From Bacteroidota bacterium (GTDB taxonomy: Bacteria > Bacteroidota > Bacteroidia > Chitinophagales > Chitinophagaceae): a stretch of 64,000 bases of DNA. The translations under genes were made by a program, and so were the position numbers. The stretch is taken from NCBI GenBank assembly GCA_016706595.1, contig JADJJH010000001.1, positions 806,001 to 870,000 of the forward strand, read 5' to 3'. A model generated the notes under the pieces. The model searched no databases and was not told where the DNA came from. It saw only the letters and a list, made by a program, of their open reading frames with translations. This document shows positions 27,667-35,778 of the stretch, piece after piece. The stretch's first letter is position 1. Every line of letters starts with the position of its first letter.

Positions 27667-28974
27667 ATGCTTTACTTTTGGCGGGTGAGAAGAATTTATC
27701 CCGTTATTATAACTTTTATCGCCATCTCTGTATTTGGTATTATTTACCTTCAGGTTGAATGGATACAAGGTGCGATGAAAATTAAACGCGACCAATACGA
27801 CCATGATATCTACTTAAGTTTGCAAAATGTTCGTGATACCATTAATGGAAGAAAAGACAATAGTGTAGGCGGACTTTCCTTTCCATCCCAATTACTTTCG
27901 TTTAGTGGTTTTATTTCAACACCGGGTGTTATTTCAAACTATCAATTAAAAGAGATTATCCGACAATCTTTAGCTAAAAAAAATATCAAACAATCTTTCG
28001 AGTATTGCATCGTAAACGAAGCACGTATACCAACCATGTTTAGCAGTGGTTATAAACTTGAGTATCTCGACGATCAAAATAATCATGGCATTTATCTTAC
28101 TTCCGACAATTCTATAATCAATACCGAGTTACTGAATGTGTATATACTACAACCCGAAAATTATTTTCAAAACCATTTAGCCGGATTATTATTAGTAGCC
28201 TTCTTCTTTACATCTTTTATTATAACCGCATTTTTACTCACTTTAAAAACCATGTTAAGTCAGAAGAAGCTTTCTGAAATTAAATCAGATTTCATCAATA
28301 ACATGACGCATGAATTTAAAACACCGATCGCTACCATTCAATTAGCAACGGATGCTTTGAAAAATGAGAAAGTGATTAATAATAAAGAACAGATATTGTA
28401 TTATACAACGATTATTAAAGAAGAGAATCGACGTATGAATAAACAGGTCGAAAAAATTCTGCAATCTGCTCAGCTTGAACGTGATGAAATAAAATTACAA
28501 TTGAAGAAGCTCGATGTACATCAAGTGATTCAAAAAGTAGCTGAAAATGCAAAGCTTCAACTCGAAGAAGTACATGCGGTTTTAAACACCAAACTCAATG
28601 CCACCCACCCTATCATTAAAGCCGATGAAGTGCATTTTTCGAATATCATTTTTAACCTTTTAGATAATGCCATTAAATATTCCAGTACAGATCCTGTTAT
28701 CACCATCGAAACCTTAACAAGTGGTAACAATCTTTTAATCAAGTTTATTGATAATGGAATTGGCATGAGTAAGGAAACCCAAAATCATATCTTCGAAAAA
28801 TTCTTCAGAGCACATACAGGCAACCTTCATAATGTAAAAGGTTTTGGACTAGGGTTAACCTATGTAAAGAAAATTGTTGATGCGCAAGGCGGTAAAATTC
28901 AAGTTGATAGTGAAGTGGGCAAGGGCACTACTTTTACTTTAACTTTTCATGCCGAAAATACTCCTATCGATTAA
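27667..28974 (+). CDS. Orphan sensor histidine kinase
   Basis: This kinase is 435 residues from the ATG at 27667. One membrane helix lies near the start (YPVIITFIAISVFGIIYLQV) and another at about residues 175-197 (LAGLLLVAFFFTSFIITAFLL), enclosing a periplasmic sensor domain. HisKA follows with phospho-acceptor His215 (NNMTHEFKTPIAT), then the ATPase domain (NIIFNLLDNAIKYS, FIDNGIGMS, GFGLGLTYVKKIV). A GTG at 27685 (MRRIYPVII) agrees better with related kinases and lies five bases after a TACTTTTG box; a GTG at 27619 would start in unreliable sequence. No response regulator is adjacent. Confidence 0.87.
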   Translation: MLYFWRVRRIYPVIITFIAISVFGIIYLQVEWIQGAMKIKRDQYDHDIYLSLQNVRDTINGRKDNSVGGLSFPSQLLSFSGFISTPGVISNYQLKEIIRQSLAKKNIKQSFEYCIVNEARIPTMFSSGYKLEYLDDQNNHGIYLTSDNSIINTELLNVYILQPENYFQNHLAGLLLVAFFFTSFIITAFLLTLKTMLSQKKLSEIKSDFINNMTHEFKTPIATIQLATDALKNEKVINNKEQILYYTTIIKEENRRMNKQVEKILQSAQLERDEIKLQLKKLDVHQVIQKVAENAKLQLEEVHAVLNTKLNATHPIIKADEVHFSNIIFNLLDNAIKYSSTDPVITIETLTSGNNLLIKFIDNGIGMSKETQNHIFEKFFRAHTGNLHNVKGFGLGLTYVKKIVDAQGGKIQVDSEVGKGTTFTLTFHAENTPID

Positions 28975-29886
28975 GCTCACAGAATCACTACCCACCTCTA
29001 ATCGATAAAGGCTTCCTAATTTCAAAGCATAGTTTTCAGATTGATGCCCCACCTTACAACCAAATGCTACTGGATAATCAAAATCTTTAATTTTCTCCCA
29101 TACAATTTCGTACTCACTCATCCCAAATGGAATTTCATTGTCTTGTGTATCGGTGAATGCTCCCACAACCAAACCCGCTAAATGGGTAAGTTTTCCGGCC
29201 CGTAATAATTGCCACATCATTCTGTCGATATTGTACTTATACTCTGCTATATCTTCTATCACTAATATCTTTCCTTGTGTGTCAATATCACTTGGAGTGC
29301 CAATTAAATCAGATAATAATGCCAAATTTCCACCGCATAAAATACCTTCTGCACCTCCTGTTCGATTCATGTTATGAGGTTCTATATCAAATCCAATAGC
29401 ATTACCCATTAAAGCATTATAAATAGATTGTGTCGAAGTTGCATCATAATTTTCTGGTTTATACCCAGCTCCCATGTGCGCATGCAAAGTGCTTATTCCA
29501 AATTGAGAATTGACATGCGAATGCAAACAAGTAATATCACTATAGCCCACCAACCATTTTGGCGATTGTTTAAATTGTGTAAAATCCAATCGATCAATAA
29601 TACGAACCAACCCATATCCACCGCGCCCAAAGCAAATGGCTTTTATCGAATCATCGTCTAACATTTCTTGCAATTCAATATAACGCTCATCGTCACTTGC
29701 CGAAAATTTATAATATTGAGTACCTACCGTTTTACCAACTACCACTTCAAATCCCCAAGAGCGAAGAGTAGCAAACATGTCTTGCATTTCTTCCATATTC
29801 ACGGCACCTGCCGGACAAGTGACACCAATTTTGTCACCAGTTTTAAGAAATGGAAGTAATGTAAATTTTGAAGTTTGATATTGCAT
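28939..29886 (-). CDS. LD-carboxypeptidase (peptidase S66)
   Basis: This 315-residue serine peptidase belongs to the LdcA family, which removes the terminal D-Ala from tetrapeptides during cytoplasmic murein recycling. The nucleophile is Ser116 in LVGYSDITCLH. An N-terminal GDKIGVTCPAG and FGRGGYGLVRIIDRLDF are family landmarks, and the C-terminal His is in KVGHQSENYALKLG. Its 3' end overlaps the 3' end of the convergent histidine kinase gene by 36 bp. There is no sign of a signal peptide. Confidence 0.92.
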   Translation of the reverse strand: MQYQTSKFTLLPFLKTGDKIGVTCPAGAVNMEEMQDMFATLRSWGFEVVVGKTVGTQYYKFSASDDERYIELQEMLDDDSIKAICFGRGGYGLVRIIDRLDFTQFKQSPKWLVGYSDITCLHSHVNSQFGISTLHAHMGAGYKPENYDATSTQSIYNALMGNAIGFDIEPHNMNRTGGAEGILCGGNLALLSDLIGTPSDIDTQGKILVIEDIAEYKYNIDRMMWQLLRAGKLTHLAGLVVGAFTDTQDNEIPFGMSEYEIVWEKIKDFDYPVAFGCKVGHQSENYALKLGSLYRLEVGSDSVSLIDRSIFGMKS

Positions 29887-29939
29887 TGTGGTTAAGAATT
29901 GTGGCGGCTATAAATGCTGTGAAATAAAATGGTTTACTA

Positions 29940-29947
29940 TAACTTTG
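29940..29947 (+). promoter_or_regulatory. -7 box TAACTTTG before the small protein-metG pair
   Basis: It is an exact TAnnTTTG match, 26 bp before the ATG of the 68-residue protein. No clear -33 element is seen. It would transcribe the small gene and metG together. Confidence 0.5.
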
Positions 29948-29973
29948 CCCAAATATAAAATTAAACGGCAAGA

Positions 29974-30180
29974 ATGGAAAAAGAGAGCTGGTTACAAATG
30001 GTTAGCAGAAATATGGGCGTAGTTACCGGTCCATTAATACTTACACTAGGAATAGTAGGATACATGCGAGGTGCCAACCAAACCATGTCGATTTTTATTA
30101 TTGTGTTAGGTGCCATGCGCATTGCCTTGACTATCTATTCATTTTGGTTACGAAAAAAAGACGCACAGCAACAAGATTAA
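29974..30180 (+). CDS. Small two-helix membrane protein
   Basis: This 68-residue protein has two hydrophobic segments (VVTGPLILTLGIVGYM and MSIFIIVLGAMRIALTIYSFW) and a short charged tail. It ends four bases before metG, so both are probably on one transcript. I do not recognise the family. Its short spacing to metG, upstream promoter box and sensible hydrophobic pattern support it as a real gene. Confidence 0.7.
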   Translation: MEKESWLQMVSRNMGVVTGPLILTLGIVGYMRGANQTMSIFIIVLGAMRIALTIYSFWLRKKDAQQQD

Positions 30181-30184
30181 GAGC

Positions 30185-32245
30185 ATGGAAAAATTTAAAA
30201 GACATTTAGTAACCGCTGCACTTCCTTACGCAAACGGCCCGGTACATATAGGACATTTAGCCGGTAATTTTTTACCTGCCGATATTTATGCTCGCTATTT
30301 ACGGGCCAATAAAAAGGATGTAAAATTTATTTGTGGTACCGATGAACATGGCGTGCCGATTACCATTCGTGCGATGAAAGAAGGTGTTACCCCGCAAGAT
30401 ATCGTTGACAAATATCATCATATCATCAATGAAAGTTTGAAAGAGATGGGTATTTCTTTCGATATTTTTTCTCGTACATCCAATCAAGTTCATCACGAAA
30501 CTTCACAAGCCTTTTTTAAGAAATTATACGATAATCATTTATTTGAAGAAAAAGAATCGGAACAATATTTTGATGAAGAAAAGCAAACTTTTTTAGCCGA
30601 TAGATATATTACCGGAACTTGTCCGAAATGCGCTAACCCGAATGCGTATGGCGATCAATGCGAAAAGTGTGGCTCAGCATTAAGTCCGGATGAATTAATC
30701 AATCCGAAAAGCACATTAAGCTCATCCATACCTCAAAAGAAAGTTACTAAACATTGGTATTTACCACTTCAAAATTATGAGGCATGGTTGAAGCAATGGA
30801 TTTTAGAAGATCATAAAGAGTGGAAAAATAATGTGTACGGACAATGTAAAAGTTGGTTAGATAATGGCTTGCAATCACGAGCAATGACACGCGATAGTAC
30901 TTGGGGCGTAAAAGTACCCTTGCCAGATGCCGACGGGAAAGTTCTCTATGTTTGGTTTGATGCCCCTATCGGTTATATATCGGCTACTAAAGAACTTACG
31001 GCACAATGGAGCGACTATTGGTGTAAAGACGATACACAACTTGTACATTTTTTAGGAAAGGATAATATAGTATTTCATTGTATTATTTTTCCTGCGATGC
31101 TAAAGGCACATGGTGGTTTTGTATTACCCGATAATGTGCCTGCCAATGAATTTTTAAATCTTGAAGGTGAAAAAGTGAGTACCAGCAGAAATTGGGCGGT
31201 ATGGGTTGATGAGTATGTGAAAGATTTTCCGGATATGCAAGATGCCTTACGTTATGTATTATGCGCCAATGCACCCGAAAATAAAGACAATGATTTTACA
31301 TGGAAAGATTTTCAAGAACGTGTGAATAGTGAGTTGGTTGCCATCTTGGGCAATTTTGTGAATCGCACATTTGTATTGGTTCATAAATTATGTAAAGGAA
31401 AAGTTCCTCCCTTTCATCTTGCCAAAAAAGATGCTACAGATGATGCGTTATTCGAAAAAATAAAATCAACTAAACAAAACATTGCAAGCAGTATTGAAAC
31501 CTATAAATTTCGGGAGGCTCTTTTTTCGGTGATTGATTTGGCACGTGAAGGCAATAAATATTTGCAAGAAAAGGAACCTTGGAAAAAAGGTGATGACCAA
31601 GAATCGATAGATAACAGTTTACACATGTGTTTGCAATTATGTGCCAATCTTGCCATTTACATGAATCCTTTTTTACCATTTACTGCACAAAAATTGTGCA
31701 GATTGATGAAGGTTGTAGATCGTATGTTAGATTGGGAAAATGGTGGTAGTTTGAAATTATTGAATACCGGTTACCCAATGCAAGCACCCGAATTATTGTT
31801 TAAGAAAATCGAAGATGAAGATATTATTCGTCAGGTAGAAAAATTACATCAAGCAGCCAAACCTTATATTGGAGAAACAGAAAAAAATAATGAACAGGTA
31901 ATTATCCATCCAATTAAACCTGAAATTACCTTCGAAGATTTTGACAAAATAGATTTACGTGTTGGCAAGATTGTACATGCCGAGAAAGTGGAGAAGGCAG
32001 ATAAATTATTGAAGCTTACCATTGATTTGGGCAACGAACAACGCACGGTAGTAAGTGGCATTGCCATGCATTATACACCTGATGAAATTATTGGTTTACA
32101 GGTAAGCGTTGTGGCTAATTTAGCACCACGTAAAATGCGAGGTATCGAAAGTAAAGGCATGATTTTAATGGCTGAAGATGAAAAAGGCAAACTTATTTTC
32201 ATCAATCCACATGGTGAAGCGATGAATGGAAGTATGGTGAAGTGA
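30185..32245 (+). CDS. metG: Methionyl-tRNA synthetase
   Basis: This 686-residue class I synthetase charges tRNA-Met. The HIGH motif is at residues 21-24 (GPVHIGH), and the KMSKS loop is present as KVSTS (residues 330-334). A zinc-binding knuckle CPKCANPNAYGDQCEKC lies in the connective domain. The C-terminus (about residue 580 onward: FDKIDLRVGKIVHAEKVEKADKLLKLTIDLG) is the tRNA-binding EMAP/Arc1p-like domain, so this is the long form. It is followed immediately by a 23-bp tandem repeat whose first unit overlaps the stop codon. Confidence 0.97.
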   Translation: MEKFKRHLVTAALPYANGPVHIGHLAGNFLPADIYARYLRANKKDVKFICGTDEHGVPITIRAMKEGVTPQDIVDKYHHIINESLKEMGISFDIFSRTSNQVHHETSQAFFKKLYDNHLFEEKESEQYFDEEKQTFLADRYITGTCPKCANPNAYGDQCEKCGSALSPDELINPKSTLSSSIPQKKVTKHWYLPLQNYEAWLKQWILEDHKEWKNNVYGQCKSWLDNGLQSRAMTRDSTWGVKVPLPDADGKVLYVWFDAPIGYISATKELTAQWSDYWCKDDTQLVHFLGKDNIVFHCIIFPAMLKAHGGFVLPDNVPANEFLNLEGEKVSTSRNWAVWVDEYVKDFPDMQDALRYVLCANAPENKDNDFTWKDFQERVNSELVAILGNFVNRTFVLVHKLCKGKVPPFHLAKKDATDDALFEKIKSTKQNIASSIETYKFREALFSVIDLAREGNKYLQEKEPWKKGDDQESIDNSLHMCLQLCANLAIYMNPFLPFTAQKLCRLMKVVDRMLDWENGGSLKLLNTGYPMQAPELLFKKIEDEDIIRQVEKLHQAAKPYIGETEKNNEQVIIHPIKPEITFEDFDKIDLRVGKIVHAEKVEKADKLLKLTIDLGNEQRTVVSGIAMHYTPDEIIGLQVSVVANLAPRKMRGIESKGMILMAEDEKGKLIFINPHGEAMNGSMVK

Positions 32246-32549
32246 TTTCGAGAGCCTTAATCTTCAGATTTCGAGAACCTCAATCTTCAGATTTCGAGAA
32301 CCTCAATCTTCAGATTTCGAGAACCTCAATCTTCAGATTTCGAGAACCGCAATCATCTGATTTCGAGAGCCTTAATCTTCAGATTTCGAGAACCTCAATC
32401 ATCTGATTTCAAGAACCTCAATCTTCAGATTTCGAGAACCTCAATCTTCAGATTTCGAGAACCTCAATCTTCAGATTTCGAGAACCTCAATCTTCAGATT
32501 TCGAGAACCTCAATCTTCAGATTTCGAGAACCTCAATCTTCAGATTTCG
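32244..32549. repeat. 23-bp tandem repeat, 13 full copies plus a partial
   Basis: Units begin GATTTCGAGAACCTCAATC and end TTCA. They start at 32244 and every 23 bp to 32520, with a final partial (GATTTCG) at 32543. Nine of the thirteen are identical. Variants at units 1 and 6 (GAGAGCCTTAATC), 5, 7 and 8 are clustered in the first part. It fills the whole gap between the stop of metG, which it overlaps, and the stop of the convergent flavoprotein. There are no spacers, so it is not a CRISPR array. Confidence 0.95.
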
Positions 32550-32554
32550 CAGAC

Positions 32555-34099
32555 CTACTTGATCATGCTAAACATCTCGGCCACTTTCATCCCATCCATT
32601 GCTGCACTTACAATACCACCTGCATAGCCTGCGCCTTCAGCACATGGATATAAATTTTTGATTTGTGTATGCTGTAAATTTTCTTTGTCACGTGGAATAC
32701 GAACCGGTGATGAAGTTCTACTTTCCGTAGCCACAACTACCGCTTCATTGGTATAATACCCTTTCATTTTTTTACCAAATTGCTGAAAGGCTTTTGCAAG
32801 AGCTTGATATATTTCGATAGGTAATACGTCTTGCAAGGAAACACTTTTAATGCCAGGTAAATACGAACAAGCAGGTAATGCATTTGAATGTCGACTCAAT
32901 GAAAAATCTACCATGCGCTGTGCAGGTGCCACATACCTCCCACCGCCTGCTTCAAATGCTTTTTGTTCGATGGCATATTGATAGGCTAATCCTGCTAATG
33001 GCCCTTCCTCCTTAAAATCTTTTTCATTTACACTCACCACTATGCCACTATTCGCAAATGGGTTATTTCTTTTTGAAGGACTCCATCCATTTACAACCAT
33101 TGTATTCGCGCGAGTTGAAGCAGGCGCAATAATTCCACCGGGACACATACAGAATGAAAAGACACCACGCTCGCCTTCTTGATGAACCAAACTATAACTT
33201 GCCGGTGGTAAATAAGCATCACGTGTTGCGCAATGATATTGAATAGAATCGATAAGTGCTTGGGGATGTTCGATACGCACACCAATGGCTAATGGCTTAC
33301 TTTCGATATGAATTTTTTTGTGGTATAATAATTCATATATATCATGCGCCGAATGCCCGGTTGCCAAAACCAAGGCATTTACTTTTACTTTATCATGTTC
33401 ATTAATGGTGATAGATTGAATGAGATCATGTTCAAGTTCGATATCAGTAAGTTTTGCATTAAAATGAATTTCACCACCGCAATCTAATATCATATTACGC
33501 ATGCTTTCAATAATTTGCGGCAATTTATTGGTGCCAATATGAGGATGAGCTTCATATAAAATTGAGGCATCTGCACCAAATGAATGAAACCAAGAAAGCA
33601 CTTGATGTATATTTCCACGCTTCGTACTGCGTGTATATAATTTACCATCGCTATACGTTCCGGCACCGCCTTCCCCAAAACAATAATTACTTTCTTCGTT
33701 GAGTATACCCTCTTTATTTAGCATCGCTAAATCACGTCTACGATCACGTACATTTTTTCCGCGTTCAAAAATAATGGGTTTAATTCCCAAGCCAATACAT
33801 TGTAATGCACAAAACAAACCGGCTGGTCCGGCCCCTATAATATGTAAGGTTTTATTGTTCCCTACATCCTTCGCACTAAATTGAAAAGTGTTTTTGGGTA
33901 TATTCTTTTCATCAATATAAACCCTTAATTTAAGCAACACTTTTACGGGTCTACTTCTGGCATCCAAAGATTTGCGCAGTATTTCATACTGAAAAACTTG
34001 TTGCCCTTTAATTGATAATGATCCAACAATTTGTTGCCGAATCATTCTATCATCATCCGCTTCGGCAGGTAATAGTTGTAATTGAATTTCTTTTATCAT
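32555..34099 (-). CDS. FAD-dependent oxidoreductase (COG2509 type)
   Basis: This 514-residue flavoprotein has a dinucleotide-binding fold starting at about residue 89 (LHIIGAGPAGLFCALQCIGLGIKPIIFERG) rather than at the N-terminus. About 85 residues of other sequence precede it, as in the uncharacterised FAD-dependent dehydrogenase family. Further motifs are EGGAGTYSDGKLYTR, LATGHSAHDIYELL, FCMCPGGIIAPAS and the C-terminal CAEGAGYAGGIVSAAMDGMKVAE, which closes around FAD. The substrate is unknown. Its stop codon is six bases from the end of the tandem repeat. Confidence 0.88.
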   Translation of the reverse strand: MIKEIQLQLLPAEADDDRMIRQQIVGSLSIKGQQVFQYEILRKSLDARSRPVKVLLKLRVYIDEKNIPKNTFQFSAKDVGNNKTLHIIGAGPAGLFCALQCIGLGIKPIIFERGKNVRDRRRDLAMLNKEGILNEESNYCFGEGGAGTYSDGKLYTRSTKRGNIHQVLSWFHSFGADASILYEAHPHIGTNKLPQIIESMRNMILDCGGEIHFNAKLTDIELEHDLIQSITINEHDKVKVNALVLATGHSAHDIYELLYHKKIHIESKPLAIGVRIEHPQALIDSIQYHCATRDAYLPPASYSLVHQEGERGVFSFCMCPGGIIAPASTRANTMVVNGWSPSKRNNPFANSGIVVSVNEKDFKEEGPLAGLAYQYAIEQKAFEAGGGRYVAPAQRMVDFSLSRHSNALPACSYLPGIKSVSLQDVLPIEIYQALAKAFQQFGKKMKGYYTNEAVVVATESRTSSPVRIPRDKENLQHTQIKNLYPCAEGAGYAGGIVSAAMDGMKVAEMFSMIK

Positions 34100-34443
34100 A
34101 ACCGGTCAGGTATTTATCCTAAAACCGTGAAGATAAATAGATTGCATTACTATTTGCTACTTGATACCGCATGTCTTTCTTGTTTGCAAATGAATGTACT
34201 TGGATGCATTTGCGTTAGGGATAGAAATGGAAATCCTTTTGCTTGCTTCAAGCAAAAGATTGAAATGTATAGCCCGCCCGAACGCCCTACACCAATTTAT
34301 GTCAATGTATGCATCCTATAAATCATTTCAATCATTATGTAAGCATGCCGGTGAATATTGGTTCTACCTTTATTTTCTAAGATTATAAAACTTCAAGGTA
34401 TCAGAAGTTTGGCACCCCTTAATTTAACATTATACATACAACG
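34100..34443. other. Intergenic region, no recognised feature
   Basis: This 344-bp gap lies between divergent genes. Two short overlapping frames here have no signal, no family resemblance and no promoter box. I see no repeat or RNA structure. Confidence 0.4.
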
Positions 34444-34980
34444 ATGAAAAAATCAATCCCATTATTCTTATATGGCTCCATCATAATCTTTGAAGGAATC
34501 TACTTGTTCTTTGCCATGCCAAGTAACTTTCAAAGCTTACAATTTACATTAGGTATTGGTTTGGTAATAGGTGCTATTTTTGCATTTCTCACAGCATTAA
34601 CTCGTCAAAAACGGCAAGTTCAATTTGCCTATCATGAAATGCATGCTTTGTCGATGTTGGTTTACGGAGCATCCATCATGGTATTTTGTAACAGCTTAGA
34701 TATGTTGTTACATTTTACAGCCTTCTTGTTTTTATTCTATGCATTTTCTGAAATTATATTTTGCATTTGGCTTTTTAATCTTAGAGAAAAAGTGGTTTAT
34801 AAAATTGTAATTGTGCGGATATTACTTGGCGCCTTAACAGGTATAGGTACAGTGATAGCAATGAAATATACGGGTGATAAGGTAAATGCAGCCCTACCTA
34901 GCTTTGGTGTACTTTTTGTTTTGATTGGATTAAATGTTCTGCTATATGTACCGGTTATGAGAAGCAAAGAAATGGAGTGA
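34444..34980 (+). CDS. DUF308/HdeD-like membrane protein
   Basis: This 178-residue protein has about six membrane helices of 18-20 residues (IPLFLYGSIIIFEGIYLFFA, FTLGIGLVIGAIFAFLTAL, ALSMLVYGASIMVFC, LLHFTAFLFLFYAFSEIIFCIW, VRILLGALTGIGTVIAM and FGVLFVLIGLNVLLYVPV). The pattern of paired helices resembles the HdeD/DUF308 family. The function is unknown. It lies 66 bp before the FMN reductase gene and could be cotranscribed with it. Confidence 0.7.
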   Translation: MKKSIPLFLYGSIIIFEGIYLFFAMPSNFQSLQFTLGIGLVIGAIFAFLTALTRQKRQVQFAYHEMHALSMLVYGASIMVFCNSLDMLLHFTAFLFLFYAFSEIIFCIWLFNLREKVVYKIVIVRILLGALTGIGTVIAMKYTGDKVNAALPSFGVLFVLIGLNVLLYVPVMRSKEME

Positions 34981-35046
34981 TTCTTTTCTCAAATACCATG
35001 CATTGAAAATTATCTATACGAACATCCTCAAAAAATAATCAACAAA

Positions 35047-35679
35047 ATGTCACAAAAAAAAATCGATTGTCAAGAGCCCCCCTTACGAATTCTTGTATTT
35101 TCTGCTTCATTGAGAAAAGCTTCCTTAAATAAGAAATTAATAAGCTTGGCTGCAAAAATTATTGAAAAAACGGGTACAAAAGTAGATTTTGCCAACATGA
35201 GCGAATTCGATTGTCCATCACTTCATCAAGATTTAGAGGTAGATAATTTTCTACCAAAAGGAGCCGAAGAATTTCGTAAACGCCTTTTGGCAAACGATGC
35301 ATTTATTATTTCATCACCCGAATACAATGGTTCTATGCCGGGTTTATTGAAAAATACAATTGATTGGGTATCACGATGTAAACCGCAACCTTTTCAAGAA
35401 AAACATGCCTTACTCATGTCGGCTTCACCTTCTTTGGGTGGTGGTAATCAAGGACTATGGTCGTTGCGAGTTCCATTAGAAAAATTAGGAGCAAATGTTT
35501 ATTCTTCTATGTTCTCATTAGCCTCTGCGCTTAAGGCATTTAATTCAGAAGGAAACATTGTAAATGAAAGCTTGAGCATACAATTTGAGCAAAACATTTT
35601 GGCATTTATACATAGGGTCGAATCAACTAAAAATTACCCATGTATGAAAAAGGCCTGGCTAGAGTCGTTAAGCGAATAG
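35047..35679 (+). CDS. NAD(P)H-dependent FMN reductase
   Basis: This 210-residue protein has a flavodoxin-like fold. The FMN phosphate loop is ILVFSASLRKASLNKKL, and the second signature is ISSPEYNGSMPGLLKNTIDWVSR. It likely reduces FMN or quinones with NAD(P)H in the cytoplasm. The start ATG follows a short A-rich stretch; no clear -7 box is visible. Confidence 0.88.
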   Translation: MSQKKIDCQEPPLRILVFSASLRKASLNKKLISLAAKIIEKTGTKVDFANMSEFDCPSLHQDLEVDNFLPKGAEEFRKRLLANDAFIISSPEYNGSMPGLLKNTIDWVSRCKPQPFQEKHALLMSASPSLGGGNQGLWSLRVPLEKLGANVYSSMFSLASALKAFNSEGNIVNESLSIQFEQNILAFIHRVESTKNYPCMKKAWLESLSE

Positions 35680-35756
35680 CTTGTTTTGTTTTAACCATTG
35701 ATGGCTAAAATGCTTGATGCCATTATACATGCTCTTTAATAATTTTAGTATTGCCA

Positions 35757-35764
35757 TATATTTG
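35757..35764 (+). promoter_or_regulatory. -7 box TATATTTG of the penicillin acylase gene
   Basis: It is an exact TAnnTTTG match 14 bp before the TTG start codon. It supports TTG at 35779 as the true start, because transcription would begin only a few bases upstream. The -33 region is poor. Confidence 0.5.
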
Positions 35765-35778
35765 AGCAAATTTCTAAT

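Noticed and set aside
27469..27804. Open frame through the homopolymer block
   Set aside because: It encodes poly-lysine/glycine text arising from single-base runs and overlaps the histidine kinase on the other strand.
32244..32549. CRISPR array
   Set aside because: The units are contiguous with no spacers and no cas gene is nearby, so this is a plain tandem repeat.
34082..34388. Two short overlapping frames in the gap before 34444
   Set aside because: No signal peptide, no domain, no promoter box, and odd composition; they look like chance frames.
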